Assembly (NCBI RefSeq): GCF_007997035.1
Contig: NZ_VOSS01000046.1
Span: 1-46,575 of the forward strand
Origin: Ralstonia sp. TCR112
GTDB taxonomy: Bacteria; Pseudomonadota; Gammaproteobacteria; Burkholderiales; Burkholderiaceae
Direction of reading: 5' to 3'
Length of the DNA: 46,575 nt
Every line of letters begins with the position of its first letter. Positions within the stretch are counted from its first letter, which is position 1. This document shows positions 1 through 9,217 of the stretch, piece by piece. The translations under genes were made by a program, and so were the position numbers. The notes beneath the pieces were generated by a model. That model saw only the letters and a list, made by a program, of their open reading frames with translations, ran no database searches and was not told the origin of the DNA.

Positions 1-67
1 TGCCTCCAGCGATCTCAAACCGCGCGCCGCACCGGACCCCGCCTACAAAAACATTTCAGGAGACGTC

Positions 68-1130
68 ATGAATCGAACCACCGCTGTTCGCGGGATGCTG
101 GCGTGCGCCTTGCGCTCGCTGGCTGACCGCCTCCCGCCTCGACACAACCAACGTCACGCTGTACGGCCGCGTCGCCAGCGGCATCGACTACCAGAACAAC
201 GTCGCCCCCACCGCGACCTCGCCGGGCGGCAGCCTCTGGCGCGCCGCCGACAACCAGTGGGGGACCAGCATGTTCGGGTTCATGGGCAAGGAAGATCTGG
301 GCGGTGGCCTGCAGGCGCTCTTCCGGCTCGAATCCGGCTTCGGCGCGGCGCAAGGCCGGACCAACGGCGATGCGCTCTTCAACCGCCGTTCGTACGTCGG
401 CCTGTCCAGCCCGACCTGGGGCACGTTGACGGCCGGCAAGAACCTCTTCATCAGCAACGACGTCTGGTTCCTCGACCCGACCGGCCAGCAGTTCATCGGC
501 TCGGCCACGCTCGTGCGCGGACGCAACTGGCCGGGCGCCAACAACATCGTCGAATATCAAAGCCCGACCTGGGGCGGCTTCCAGATCGGCCTGCAGACCG
601 GCTTGGGCGAGCAGCCGGGCTCCTTCACCAACAGCCGCCGCGATGGCGTATCGGCCGTCTACAAGACGGGCCCGCTGGAAGTACGCGCGATCTACGACGT
701 GATCCGCGACGGCAACGGCAAGTTCAGCGACATCTTCAACTTCTCGAAGGAAGCGACGATCGGCGGCACGTACACCATCGGCAAGGCGAAGCTGTTTGCC
801 GCGTATGAAAACCTGTCGGCGCCGGATGCCGCAGCGGGCGCGCCGACCAAGGCGAACCACTACTGGCTCGGCATCAACTACGAAGTCACGCCGGCGCTGA
901 CGCTGATCGGCGCGGCCTATCGCGTCAACGTCAACCATGGCGGCGGCAACGCCAACCTGTTCATGGCCGGCGCGAACTACAACCTGTCCAAGCGCACGAT
1001 GCTGTACGCGAGCGTGGGCACGGTGCAGAACAGCTCCACCGCCAATTTCTCGGTGGAAGCGACCAACAACAACCCGGCCCCGGGCAAGAACCAGCTGGGT
1101 GCCTATACGGGTATCGTTCACTCGTTCTAA
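68..1130 (+). CDS. Gram-negative general porin, frame interrupted in the signal peptide region
   Basis: Outer-membrane trimeric porin of the betaproteobacterial general-diffusion family, forming a beta-barrel for small hydrophilic solutes. The ATG at 68 follows an AGGAGA ribosome site and opens a signal-peptide-like start (MNRTTAVRGMLACAL). The mature part, beginning NVTLYGRVASGIDYQ at 150, lies in another frame that runs to the TAA at 1128-1130. It shows typical porin segments (GFMGKEDLGGGLQALFRLE near 272, FNRRSYVGLSSPTWGTLTAGK) and ends in phenylalanine (GIVHSF), as barrel proteins do. The frame changes between about 110 and 145, equivalent to one extra or two missing bases. As read, the mature porin has no in-frame ATG before 270. 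Position beside a sugar locus suggests a sugar-uptake role, but that is inference. Confidence 0.8.
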
Positions 1131-1252
1131 AAAACCGCTCATGATCCCGCTGTGCGCCCCGAACTTCACTGCGCGCGCCGCTGTCTTCAGCGATGGCGGC
1201 GCTTTCCGGGTCAACCTCGGGCCGCTTGCTGCGGGATCATGAAACGGTTTTT
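1129..1252 (+). terminator. Long interrupted inverted repeat after the porin, possible terminator
   Basis: The left arm (1130-1150) and right arm (1231-1252) match over 20 base pairs with one small bulge. The core is a perfect 12-base TCATGATCCCGC and its complement. A second hairpin (GCGCCGC 1175-1181 with GCGGCGC 1196-1202) sits inside the loop. The right arm ends in a run of five T, so porin transcripts could end here. The arms are about 80 bases apart, unusually far for a simple intrinsic terminator. Confidence 0.5.
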
Positions 1253-1285
1253 CGCCTCGGGCCCCGTCCCACGTCACACCAAGCA

Positions 1286-2308
1286 ATGCCACGCATGAAC
1301 ATCCTCACCATCGATACCGGTACCACCAACACACGCGTCACGGTCTGGCGCGATGACGTTGCGCTTTGCCAGGCTGCGCGCCAGGTTGGCGTGCGCGATA
1401 CCGCCATCACCGGCAACCGGACGACGCTGCAGCGCGGCGTGCAAGACACGATCGAAGCTGCGCTGCAGAAGGCCGGGTTTGGCATGAGCCAGGTCGACTT
1501 GGTGCTGGCGTCCGGCATGATCACCTCCAACGTCGGGCTGCACGAAGTCCCGCACCTGATGGCACCGGCTGGCCTGCGCGACCTGGCGGCCGGGATGGTG
1601 CAGGCGAGCATCCCCGAGGTGTGCCCCCAGCCGATCTGGTTCGTGCCGGGCGTGCGCAATCCGGTGGACAACCTCGGCCTGCACAACATCGAGTCGATGG
1701 ACATGATGCGCGGCGAAGAGGTCGAGACCATGGGTTTGGTCTCGCGCCTTGGCATCACCGAACCGGCGGTGATCGTGCTGCCGGGCTCGCACTCGAAGTT
1801 CGTGCACCTGGACGCCGACCAGCGCATCACCGGCTGTGTGACCACGCTGGCCGGCGAGCTACTCCACGTGATCACGCACAACACCATCCTGGCCGACGCG
1901 CTCGACTCCGACTTCGCCACCGAGGTCGATCCGGAAATGTTGCTGGCGGGCGCGCGCAGTGCCAGCAGCATCGGTCTGGGGCGCGCCTGCTTCATGGTGC
2001 GCACGCTGGGGCAGTTCACGATCTACGAGCGCAATGCGCGGGCCAACTTCCTGCTGGGCGCCGTGCTGGGCGCGGATCTGCTCACGCTCAAGAACAGCAG
2101 CGCGATCCGCATGAACCCGGGCACGCAGTTCGTCATCACTGGCAAGCCGCTGTTGCGCGAGGCGCTGGCCGTGCTGGTGTCGGACGACGATTTCTTCTCG
2201 GGCAAGGTCACCGTCACCAGCAGTGAACAGCAGGAACACCTGGCCGGCAGCGGCGCGATCGCCATCGCACGCGAGCGCGGCCTGGTCAAAACCTTGAAGG
2301 TGGCGTAA
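1286..2308 (+). CDS. dgoK: 2-dehydro-3-deoxygalactonokinase
   Basis: Phosphorylates 2-keto-3-deoxy-D-galactonate with ATP to the 6-phosphate, the step before aldol cleavage by DgoA in galactonate catabolism; cytosolic. The N-terminal NILTIDTGTTNTRVTVW is the actin/hexokinase-like phosphate-binding loop of this kinase family. The central LPGSHSKFVHLD and C-terminal GSGAIAIARERGL also fit. The predicted length is 340 residues, slightly longer than the usual 290-330. The frame is open upstream to 1193, but the start is best placed at ATG 1286 or 1295, just before the conserved MNILTID. Other pathway enzymes (dgoA, dgoD) lie 6-8 kb downstream on the same strand, beyond the transporter genes. Confidence 0.88.
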   Translation: MPRMNILTIDTGTTNTRVTVWRDDVALCQAARQVGVRDTAITGNRTTLQRGVQDTIEAALQKAGFGMSQVDLVLASGMITSNVGLHEVPHLMAPAGLRDLAAGMVQASIPEVCPQPIWFVPGVRNPVDNLGLHNIESMDMMRGEEVETMGLVSRLGITEPAVIVLPGSHSKFVHLDADQRITGCVTTLAGELLHVITHNTILADALDSDFATEVDPEMLLAGARSASSIGLGRACFMVRTLGQFTIYERNARANFLLGAVLGADLLTLKNSSAIRMNPGTQFVITGKPLLREALAVLVSDDDFFSGKVTVTSSEQQEHLAGSGAIAIARERGLVKTLKVA

Positions 2309-2384
2309 GCCGGGCGCGCACGCCATTCCATCTTTCATCCAACCCAGAACAGATGCCGCAAAGACGGCGTCGCAAGGAGACAAT

Positions 2385-3389
2385 ATGCAACAACAACGAC
2401 GCGGGACATTCAAGGCCATTGCGGCCGCCACGCTGTTCGCCATGGCCGGCGGCCTTTCGGTGTTTGCCCATGCAGCCGATGACGTGAAGATCGGCTTCCT
2501 GGTCAAGCAGCCCGAAGAGCCGTGGTTCCAGGACGAATGGAAGTTCGCAGATCAGGCCGCCAAGGAAAAGGGCTTCAAGCTGGTGAAGATCGGCGTGCCC
2601 AGCGGCGGCGAAGTCCTGACCGCCATCGACAACCTGGGCGCGCAGCACGCGCAGGGTTTCGTGATTTGCGTGCCCGACGTGAAGCTCGGGCCGGCGGTCG
2701 TGGCCAAGGCCAAGCAGAACAACCTCAAGCTGATGACGGTGGATGACCGCTTGGTCGATGGCGCAGGCAAGCCGATCGAGTCGGTGCCGCACATGGGCAT
2801 CTCGGCCACGAAGATCGGCGAACAGGTGGGCGACGCCATCGCGCAGGAGATGAAGAAGCGCGGCTGGAACCTGTCGGAGGTGGGTGCCATCCGCATTGCC
2901 TATGACCAGCTGCCGACCGCCAAGGAACGCACCGACGGCGCAGTCGCCGCGCTCACCAAGGCGGGCTTCCCGGCCGCCAACGTGTTGACCAGCCCGCAGG
3001 CCAAGACGGATACCGAGGCCGCCTTCAACGCCGCCAACATCACGCTGACGAAGAACCCGAAGTTCAAGCACTGGATCGCCTTCGGCCTCAATGACGAAGC
3101 CGTGCTCGGCGCTGTGCGCGCAGCGGAAGGCCACGGCGTGAAGCCGGCGGACATCATCGGCGTGGGCATCGGCGGCAGCCAGTCGGCGCTCAACGAGTTC
3201 GCCAAGCCTGAGAAGACCGGCTTCTTCGGCACCGTGCTGATCAGCCCGAAGCGTCACGGCTACGAGACCTCGGTGAACATGTATGAGTGGATCAAGAACA
3301 ACAAGGCGCCGGATCCGCTCATCCTGACCAGCGGCCGCCTGATGACGCGCGACAACGAAAAGGCCGTCCGCCAAGAGATGGGTTTGTGA
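2385..3389 (+). CDS. araF: Sugar ABC transporter periplasmic binding protein, AraF type
   Basis: Periplasmic receptor of a CUT2-family sugar importer. Residues 1-31 form a Sec signal peptide ending ...LSVFAHA|ADD. The mature protein begins DVKIGFLVKQPEEPWFQDEW, close to L-arabinose-binding protein. At 334 residues it matches E. coli AraF (329). An AAGGAGA ribosome site precedes ATG 2385. It is followed 33 bases later by the ATPase gene. AraF-type proteins bind both L-arabinose and D-galactose. Because all surrounding enzymes belong to galactose/galactonate breakdown and no L-arabonate dehydratase is visible, D-galactose is the likelier main substrate here (inference). Confidence 0.88.
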   Translation: MQQQRRGTFKAIAAATLFAMAGGLSVFAHAADDVKIGFLVKQPEEPWFQDEWKFADQAAKEKGFKLVKIGVPSGGEVLTAIDNLGAQHAQGFVICVPDVKLGPAVVAKAKQNNLKLMTVDDRLVDGAGKPIESVPHMGISATKIGEQVGDAIAQEMKKRGWNLSEVGAIRIAYDQLPTAKERTDGAVAALTKAGFPAANVLTSPQAKTDTEAAFNAANITLTKNPKFKHWIAFGLNDEAVLGAVRAAEGHGVKPADIIGVGIGGSQSALNEFAKPEKTGFFGTVLISPKRHGYETSVNMYEWIKNNKAPDPLILTSGRLMTRDNEKAVRQEMGL

Positions 3390-3422
3390 TTTTGCGGATG
3401 ACGTTGTTGAAGGAGACTTGCC

Positions 3423-4958
3423 ATGTCGGCGTTTCTTGAGTTTCGTGGCATCAGCAAGGTGTTTCCGGGTGTGCGGGCGCTGTCCGATGTGTCGTTCGGC
3501 ATCGAATGCGGTCGCGTGCACGGCTTGCTGGGCGAGAACGGCGCGGGCAAGTCGACGCTGTTGAAGATCCTGGGCGGCGACTATCAGCCCGATGGCGGGC
3601 AGATCGTCGTCGAGGGAAAGCCGACGACGTTTCCGACCACGCGCGCGGCGCTGGATGCCGGTATTGCCGTCATCCACCAGGAATTGCAGACGGTGCCCGA
3701 GCTGACGGTGATGGACAACCTGCTGCTCGGCCACCTGCCGGCCAGCGGCGGGTTCATCCGCCAGCGCGAGGCGATGGCCTGGACGCGCGAGCAGCTCGGC
3801 CGCATCGGCGTCGACCTGGACCCGCGCGCCAAGCTGAAACATCTGTCGATCGGCCAGCGCCAGATGGTCGAGATCTGCAAGGCGATCCTGCGCGATGCGC
3901 GCGTGATTGCGCTGGACGAGCCGACGAGTTCCTTGTCGATCCGGGAGACCGACATCCTGTTCCGCCTCGTGAAAGACCTGCGCGCGCAGGGCCGTGCGCT
4001 GATCTACATCTCGCACCGGCTCGACGAAATTTTCGAGCTGTGCGATGGCTGCACGATCTTCCGCGACGGCCGCAAGGTGGCGGACTTCCCGTCGATGGCC
4101 AACGTCACGCGTGACGAGCTGGTGGCGCAGATGGTCGGCCGCCAGATCGACGACATCTTCGACTACCGCGCCCGCCCGCTGGGCGAGGTGCGCTTGCAGG
4201 TGGATGGCCTGATGGGCCCGAAGCTGGCCGAGCCGGCAAGCCTGTCCGTACGCCGCGGCGAGATCGTCGGCCTGTTCGGGCTGGTGGGCGCAGGGCGCTC
4301 GGAACTGGCCCGATTGATCTACGGGGCCGATCGCAAGACGGCGGGCAGCATCACGCTCGATGGCGTGCCGATCCGCATTCGCGATGTGGCCGACGCCATC
4401 CGCCAGGGCATCGTCCTGTGCCCGGAAGACCGCAAGGAAGAGGGCATCATCGGCTGCCGGTCGGTGTCGGAAAACATCAACATCAGCTGCCGGCGCAACC
4501 AGCGCCGCTTCGGCCTGTTCGTCAATGACCGGCAGGAAGCGAAGACGGCTGATCACTACATCAATCGGCTGCGCATCAAGACGCCCAACCGCGAACAGCC
4601 GATCCGCCTGCTGTCGGGCGGCAATCAGCAGAAGGCCATCCTGGCGCGCTGGCTGGCGGAAGACGACATGCGCGTGCTGATCATCGACGAGCCCACGCGC
4701 GGCATCGACGTTGGTGCCAAGAACGAGATCTACCAGGTGCTGTACGAACTGGCCGAACGCGGCGTGGCCGTGCTGATGATTTCCAGCGAGCTGCCGGAAA
4801 TCCTCGGTGTGGCCGACCGCGTGCTCGTGATGAGCGAAGGCCGCATCGCCGGCGAATTGCCGCGCGAACAGGCCAACGAGCACGCCGTGCTCAAGCTCGC
4901 GCTGCGGCCTGAATCTGCGCCGTTGCCGTCCGCACCATTGCCGCCGCTGGCGGCATGA
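3423..4958 (+). CDS. araG: Sugar ABC transporter ATP-binding protein, AraG type
   Basis: Cytoplasmic ATPase with two fused ABC domains energising the AraFGH importer. The first domain has a canonical Walker A (GENGAGKS, residues 37-44), signature [11 protein letters not shown] and Walker [11 protein letters not shown]. The second has a degenerate Walker A (GLVGAGRSE), signature [11 protein letters not shown] and Walker [12 protein letters not shown]. One weak and one strong nucleotide site is typical of CUT2 transporters. The protein is 511 residues (E. coli AraG 504). It starts 33 bases after araF behind AAGGAGA, and its stop overlaps the first possible ATG of the permease gene. The last 15 residues are Pro/Ala-rich and not part of the fold. 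Confidence 0.93.
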   Translation: MSAFLEFRGISKVFPGVRALSDVSFGIECGRVHGLLGENGAGKSTLLKILGGDYQPDGGQIVVEGKPTTFPTTRAALDAGIAVIHQELQTVPELTVMDNLLLGHLPASGGFIRQREAMAWTREQLGRIGVDLDPRAKLKHLSIGQRQMVEICKAILRDARVIALDEPTSSLSIRETDILFRLVKDLRAQGRALIYISHRLDEIFELCDGCTIFRDGRKVADFPSMANVTRDELVAQMVGRQIDDIFDYRARPLGEVRLQVDGLMGPKLAEPASLSVRRGEIVGLFGLVGAGRSELARLIYGADRKTAGSITLDGVPIRIRDVADAIRQGIVLCPEDRKEEGIIGCRSVSENINISCRRNQRRFGLFVNDRQEAKTADHYINRLRIKTPNREQPIRLLSGGNQQKAILARWLAEDDMRVLIIDEPTRGIDVGAKNEIYQVLYELAERGVAVLMISSELPEILGVADRVLVMSEGRIAGELPREQANEHAVLKLALRPESAPLPSAPLPPLAA

Positions 4959-4975
4959 GAACCCCGGAGTCCAAG

Positions 4976-5983
4976 ATGTCCCAGTCTCAACCCCTGCAAC
5001 ATTCCGATGCGCTCGCCGCATCGGCACGCTCTGCCATGAACAAGACGCGCCTGCTTCGCCTGCTGGACGATTTCAGCCTGCCGCTGATCTTCGCCATCCT
5101 CTTTGCCGCGCTGTCGTTCTCCGTCGAGTATTTCTTCTCGTGGCAGAACATGGTCGGCCTTGCGCTGTCCGTCTCGCAGATCGGCATGGTCGCCTGCACG
5201 ATGATGTTCTGCCTGGCATCACGTGATTTCGATCTGTCGATCGGCTCCACGGTGGCGTTTGCCGGCGTGTTGTGCGCCATGATCATCAACGCCACCGGCA
5301 GCATTGCGCTCGGCATCGGCGCGAGCCTGGTGGCGGGCGCGATCATCGGCGGCATCAATGGTTTCGTGATCGCCAAGCTGAAGATCAATGCGCTGATCAC
5401 AACGCTGGCCACGATGGAAATCGTGCGGGGCCTCGCTTTCATCGCCTCGCATGGGCAGGCGGTGGGCGTGTCCGACATGGATTTCTTCGACCTCGGCAAC
5501 ACGATCTTTTTTGGTGTGCCGACGCCGGTGTGGGTCGCGGCGCTGTGCTTTCTCGTGTTTGGTGTGCTGCTCAACAAGACGATCTACGGCCGCAATACGC
5601 TGGCGATTGGCGGCAACCCGGAAGCCGCGCGGCTGGCCGGCGTGAACGTCAACATGACGCGCATCGTGATCTTCCTGATCCAGGGCGTGATCGCCGCGCT
5701 GGCCGGCGTGATCCTGGCGGCGCGCATCACCAGCGGCCAGCCGAATGCGGCGCAAGGCTTTGAGCTGAACGTGATTTCCGCCTGCGTGCTGGGCGGCGTG
5801 TCGCTGCTCGGCGGCCGCGCGACCATCAGCGGGGTGCTGGTCGGCGTGCTGATCATGGGCACCGTGCAGAACGCGATGAACCTGCTGAACATCGACGCGT
5901 TCTATCAGTACCTCGTGCGCGGCGCGATTCTGCTGGCGGCGGTGTTGGTCGACCAGTTGAAGAACCGCGGCGGTCGTGAGTGA
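4976..5983 (+). CDS. araH: Sugar ABC transporter permease, AraH type
   Basis: Inner-membrane permease of the AraFGH importer (branched-chain/CUT2 permease fold), with many hydrophobic segments from about residue 50 onward. CUT2-like stretches include SRDFDLSIGSTVAFAGVL, the loop AIGGNPEAARLAGVNV and the C-terminal SLLGGRATISGVLVGVLIMG. The frame opens at ATG 4955, overlapping araG by four bases. GGAG at 4966-4969 sits well before ATG 4976, which is chosen (335 residues). The stop is immediately followed by the lactonase gene, so transport and first enzymatic steps appear to share a transcript. Confidence 0.9.
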   Translation: MSQSQPLQHSDALAASARSAMNKTRLLRLLDDFSLPLIFAILFAALSFSVEYFFSWQNMVGLALSVSQIGMVACTMMFCLASRDFDLSIGSTVAFAGVLCAMIINATGSIALGIGASLVAGAIIGGINGFVIAKLKINALITTLATMEIVRGLAFIASHGQAVGVSDMDFFDLGNTIFFGVPTPVWVAALCFLVFGVLLNKTIYGRNTLAIGGNPEAARLAGVNVNMTRIVIFLIQGVIAALAGVILAARITSGQPNAAQGFELNVISACVLGGVSLLGGRATISGVLVGVLIMGTVQNAMNLLNIDAFYQYLVRGAILLAAVLVDQLKNRGGRE

Positions 5984-5993
5984 GGCCGTGCAG

Positions 5994-6907
5994 ATGACAA
6001 CCGCAACCACGCTGTCCGATCTGCGCTGCACGCTGGGCGAAGGCATCGTCTGGGACGGCGCCCTGCGCGTGCTCTGGTGGACCGACATCCAGGAATCGCT
6101 GCTGTGGCAGCACGATCCGGCGACGGGGCAGGAGCGTCAATGGCCGCTGCCGCAACGCGTCGGCTCTTTCGTGCTGACGGACGAGCCCGGCGTGCTGATC
6201 CTCGGCCTTGCCAAGAACATCGCCCGCTTCGACACGCGCACCGGCGCGCTCACGCTGCTGGCTGACGTCGAATCCGACAACCCGACCACGCGCGTCAATG
6301 ACGGCCGCGCAGACCGCTCCGGCAACTACGTCTTCGGCACGCTGCACGAGGGCGGCCCCGAACCCACCGGCAGCTTCTATCGCTTCACGCCGATGGGCAC
6401 GTTGCAACGCCTGGCGCTGCCGCACATCGCCATCGCCAACAGCATCGCCTTCAGCCCCGACGGCGAGACCATGTATTGGTGCGATACCAACAGCCGGCGC
6501 ATCCACGCGTGCGACTACGACGGGCAGACCGGCGCAGTCGCCAATATTCGCGTCTTCGCCGATCTGCGTGACCAGGATGCCGATGGCGCCCACAAGGGTT
6601 CGCCCGATGGCTCGACCGTCGACGCAGACGGCTGCCTGTGGAATGCCGAGTGGGGCGGCAACCGACTGACGCGCTACGCACCGGATGGCCGCGTGCTGGC
6701 GCGCGTGTCCGTGCCGGCATCGCAGCCCACCTGCCCTGCATTTGGTGGCGAGGCGCTCGACACGCTGTATCTGACGACGCGCGCGACGGATTGTCGGCGC
6801 GCCGCCTGGCAGAAGACGTGAATGCCGGCGCGACGTTGCAGCTTGCCGTGCCGGACGTACGCGGATTGCCGGAGGGCCGGTTCGGCCATGCCTACGTTGC
6901 AGCTTGA
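5994..6907 (+). CDS. SMP-30/gluconolactonase-family sugar lactonase, frameshifted near the 3' end
   Basis: Metal-dependent six-bladed propeller that hydrolyses an aldonolactone, here most likely D-galactono-lactone, to the free acid. Family motifs are present: LGEGIVWD, RVNDGRADRSGNYVFGTL, IANSIAFSPDGETMYWCDT and PDGSTVDADGCLWNAEWGG. The frame from 5994 runs into a stop at 6819-6821. The expected C-terminus (ARDGLSARRLAEDVNAGA ... GLPEGRFGHAYVAA) continues one frame over to 6907, with the shift at about 6775-6788 in a CG-repeat run. This is equivalent to one missing base. GTG 5976, overlapping araH, is an alternative start. The 3' end overlaps the epimerase gene. Loss of the last ~35 residues would remove part of the final propeller blade. 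Confidence 0.82.
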
Positions 6908-7754
6908 GAACGGCACGCTGCGCGCCGAGGTATTGCCCGAAGCCGGTGGCGGCTTGCTGCGTTTCGATCTGCTGCGTGACGGCGATGTCGCGCCGATCTT
7001 TCGGCCGGGGACAGCAGAAGCCGCGCTGCACGATCCGAGAGCGCTCGCCTGTTTTCCGCTCGTGCCGTGGTCCAACCGCATCGGCGGTGGGCGCTTCCAG
7101 TTCGAGGGGCGGACCATCGACGTGCCGGGCACGCGTGACGACGAAGCGTATCCGCTGCACGGCCACGGCTGGCTGATGCCGTGGGAGGTGGTCTCACAAA
7201 CAGACACGTCAGTCGAACTCGCCGCAACGGTCGACCACGGCCGCCCCTTCCGCTACCTGACGACGCAGCGCTACACGCTCGCGGGCAACACGCTGGAAAT
7301 CTCGCTGACGGTACGCAACGAAGGCGCGCCGCTGCCGTTTGGGCTGGGCGTGCATCCGTTCTTTCCGCGCACGCCGGATGTTCGGTTGCTCGCCAGCGCC
7401 ACGGCCATGTGGGAATCCGCATCGGACCATCTGCCGACGGTTCTGCAGGCGCCGCATGCAGATGCAGACTTTCGCAAGCTCCGGAAGCTCGAAGCCAACG
7501 CCGCCATCAATCACAGCTTTGAAGGCTGGGATGGCCACGCCGAGATCGTCTGGCCCAGCCGCCGCGTGTCTGTGCAGATCACGGCCGACACGTCGCGCTA
7601 TGTGCTGTACACCCCAGCCGGCTACGACTTCTTCTGCTTCGAGCCCGTCGACCACGCCATCAACGCGCACAACTTACCTGGCCTGCCGCAAGACCACGGG
7701 CTGACGATTCTCGCGCCGGCCAGAGCCTGCGGCGCAGCTATCAATTCACCGTGA
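6888..7754 (+). CDS. Aldose 1-epimerase (mutarotase) family protein
   Basis: Interconverts alpha and beta anomers of an aldose, supplying the anomer used by the sugar dehydrogenase encoded next. The protein has 288 residues from ATG 6888, which follows GGAGGG at 6871. It shows galactose-mutarotase-like segments: VPWSNRIGGGRFQF, YPLHGHGWLMPW (candidate catalytic His), LGVHPFFPRT and near the end FFCFEPVDHAINAHNLPG (candidate catalytic Glu region). The gene starts inside the 3' end of the lactonase gene, indicating translational coupling. Placement in the pathway is inferred from neighbours. Confidence 0.87.
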   Translation: MPTLQLENGTLRAEVLPEAGGGLLRFDLLRDGDVAPIFRPGTAEAALHDPRALACFPLVPWSNRIGGGRFQFEGRTIDVPGTRDDEAYPLHGHGWLMPWEVVSQTDTSVELAATVDHGRPFRYLTTQRYTLAGNTLEISLTVRNEGAPLPFGLGVHPFFPRTPDVRLLASATAMWESASDHLPTVLQAPHADADFRKLRKLEANAAINHSFEGWDGHAEIVWPSRRVSVQITADTSRYVLYTPAGYDFFCFEPVDHAINAHNLPGLPQDHGLTILAPARACGAAINSP

Positions 7755-7767
7755 ATCGAACTGACGC

Positions 7768-8574
7768 ATGACTGCTTCTCCGATGTCTTTTCCGCCGCGT
7801 CTTGCCGGCAAGGTCGCCTTGGTGACAGGCGCCACGCAAGGCATTGGCGGCGCGATTGCCAAGCTGTTCGCGCAGCACGGCGCGCGCGTGATCGTCAACG
7901 CGCTGATGCGTGACGCGCGCGCCGAAGCCTTTGCCGCCGAAATTGGCAACAGCGTTGGCAACGACAACATCCTCCTCGTGCAAGCCGACGTGCGCGACCG
8001 CGCCCAGATCGACGCAATGGTCGCTGCCGGCGTCGAGCGCTTTGGCGGGATCGACGTGCTGGTCAACAACGCCGGCATCAACGTGTTTTCCGATCCGCTC
8101 GAGTTGAGCGAGGACGACTGGGCGCGCTGCCTTTCCGTCGATCTGGAAGGCGCGTGGCACTGCGCGCGCGCCGTGCTGCCGCACATGCTGGCGCGCGGGG
8201 CGGGCAGCATCGTGAACATCGCGTCGGTGCATGGGCACAAAATCATTCCGGGCGCGTTTCCCTATCCGGTGGCCAAGCATGGGCTGATCGGGCTCACGCG
8301 AGCGCTGGGCATTGAATATGCAGCGCGCGGAATCCGCGTCAATTCGATTTCGCCGGGGCTGATCCTCACGCCGATTGCCGAGGCCGGCTTTGCCGCCGCT
8401 CCTGATCCGGAAGCCGAACGCCGCCGCCAGGCCGAGCTGCTGCCGTGCAAACGCATCGGCGAGCCCGAAGAGGTGGCCTACACCGCGCTGTTCCTCGCCT
8501 CCGACGAGGCGCGCTTCATCAACGCGACCGACATCCTCATCGATGGCGGCCGCTCGCAGCTCTATCACGAATGA
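7768..8574 (+). CDS. SDR-family sugar 1-dehydrogenase, probable D-galactose dehydrogenase
   Basis: NAD(P)-dependent classical short-chain dehydrogenase of 268 residues. Visible are the cofactor motif TGATQGIG (20-27), NNAG (100-103) and the catalytic set Ser153, Tyr166 and Lys170 (YPVAK). The C-terminal ATDILIDGG is also typical. SDR motifs alone do not give substrate. Between a mutarotase and the galactonate enzymes it most probably oxidises D-galactose, and perhaps L-arabinose, to the lactone, opening the De Ley-Doudoroff route. It starts 13 bases after the epimerase; its stop overlaps the dgoA start as ATGA. ATG 7783 is an alternative start. Confidence 0.8.
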   Translation: MTASPMSFPPRLAGKVALVTGATQGIGGAIAKLFAQHGARVIVNALMRDARAEAFAAEIGNSVGNDNILLVQADVRDRAQIDAMVAAGVERFGGIDVLVNNAGINVFSDPLELSEDDWARCLSVDLEGAWHCARAVLPHMLARGAGSIVNIASVHGHKIIPGAFPYPVAKHGLIGLTRALGIEYAARGIRVNSISPGLILTPIAEAGFAAAPDPEAERRRQAELLPCKRIGEPEEVAYTALFLASDEARFINATDILIDGGRSQLYHE

Positions 8575-9197
8575 CCTGGACAACCCACCTTCCGCTGATC
8601 GCCATCCTGCGCGGCATCCGCCCTGACGAGGTGCTCGCGCATACGCAGGCGCTTGTCGATGCCGGCTTCGATGCCATTGAAATTCCGCTGAACTCGCCCG
8701 ACTGGGGGCAGAGCGTGCAGCTCGCCGCGCGTTCCTTTGGCGACCGCGCGCTGATCGGCGCGGGCACCGTCCTGCGCGCCGAAGACGTTGACCTGATGGT
8801 CGCGGCGGGCGGCAAGCTGGTCGTCACGCCCAACACGCATACGCCGGTGATCCGCGCTGCCGTCGACGCCGGCCTCGTCACCTGCATCGGCTGCATGACC
8901 GCCACCGAGGCTTTTGCCGCGCTTGACGCGGGCGCGCAGGCGCTGAAGATCTTCCCGGCCGGCAATCTCGGGACCGGTTATGTCCGCGCGCTCAAGGCCG
9001 TGCTGCCCGCTGACGTGCCGGTATTTGCCGTCGGCGGCATCACGCCGGAGAACCTTGCCGATTACCTTGCCGCCGGCTGCATCGGCGCCGGCCTCGGCAG
9101 CGACCTGTATCGCCCGGGCCAGCCCGTCGAGCGCACCGCCGAACGCGCGCGCGCCTTCGTCACCGCCTACCGCGCCGTCCAATCTGTCCGCACCTGA
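8571..9197 (+). CDS. dgoA: 2-dehydro-3-deoxy-6-phosphogalactonate aldolase
   Basis: Class I aldolase splitting 2-keto-3-deoxy-6-phosphogalactonate into pyruvate and D-glyceraldehyde-3-phosphate. The protein has 208 residues (E. coli enzyme 205). Schiff-base Lys126 lies in [10 protein letters not shown], Glu37 in AIEIPLNSP, and the phosphate-binding AVGGITPEN near the C-terminus. ATG 8571 overlaps the dehydrogenase stop by four bases, so the start is set by translational coupling. The G3P product is used by the gap and tkt products encoded just downstream. Confidence 0.94.
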   Translation: MTWTTHLPLIAILRGIRPDEVLAHTQALVDAGFDAIEIPLNSPDWGQSVQLAARSFGDRALIGAGTVLRAEDVDLMVAAGGKLVVTPNTHTPVIRAAVDAGLVTCIGCMTATEAFAALDAGAQALKIFPAGNLGTGYVRALKAVLPADVPVFAVGGITPENLADYLAAGCIGAGLGSDLYRPGQPVERTAERARAFVTAYRAVQSVRT

Positions 9198-9217
9198 ACG
9201 CACCTTCGATTCGATCC

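Noticed and set aside
66-1292. 408-residue minus-strand open frame over the porin
   Set aside because: The porin protein pattern, including terminal Phe, is clear on the plus strand. The opposite frame has only low-complexity Arg/Ala/Val sequence.
2286-5027. 913-residue minus-strand open frame opposite araF and araG
   Set aside because: It is a shadow of GC-rich codon use in the real plus-strand genes. Composition is Arg/Ala/His-heavy and no domain is visible.
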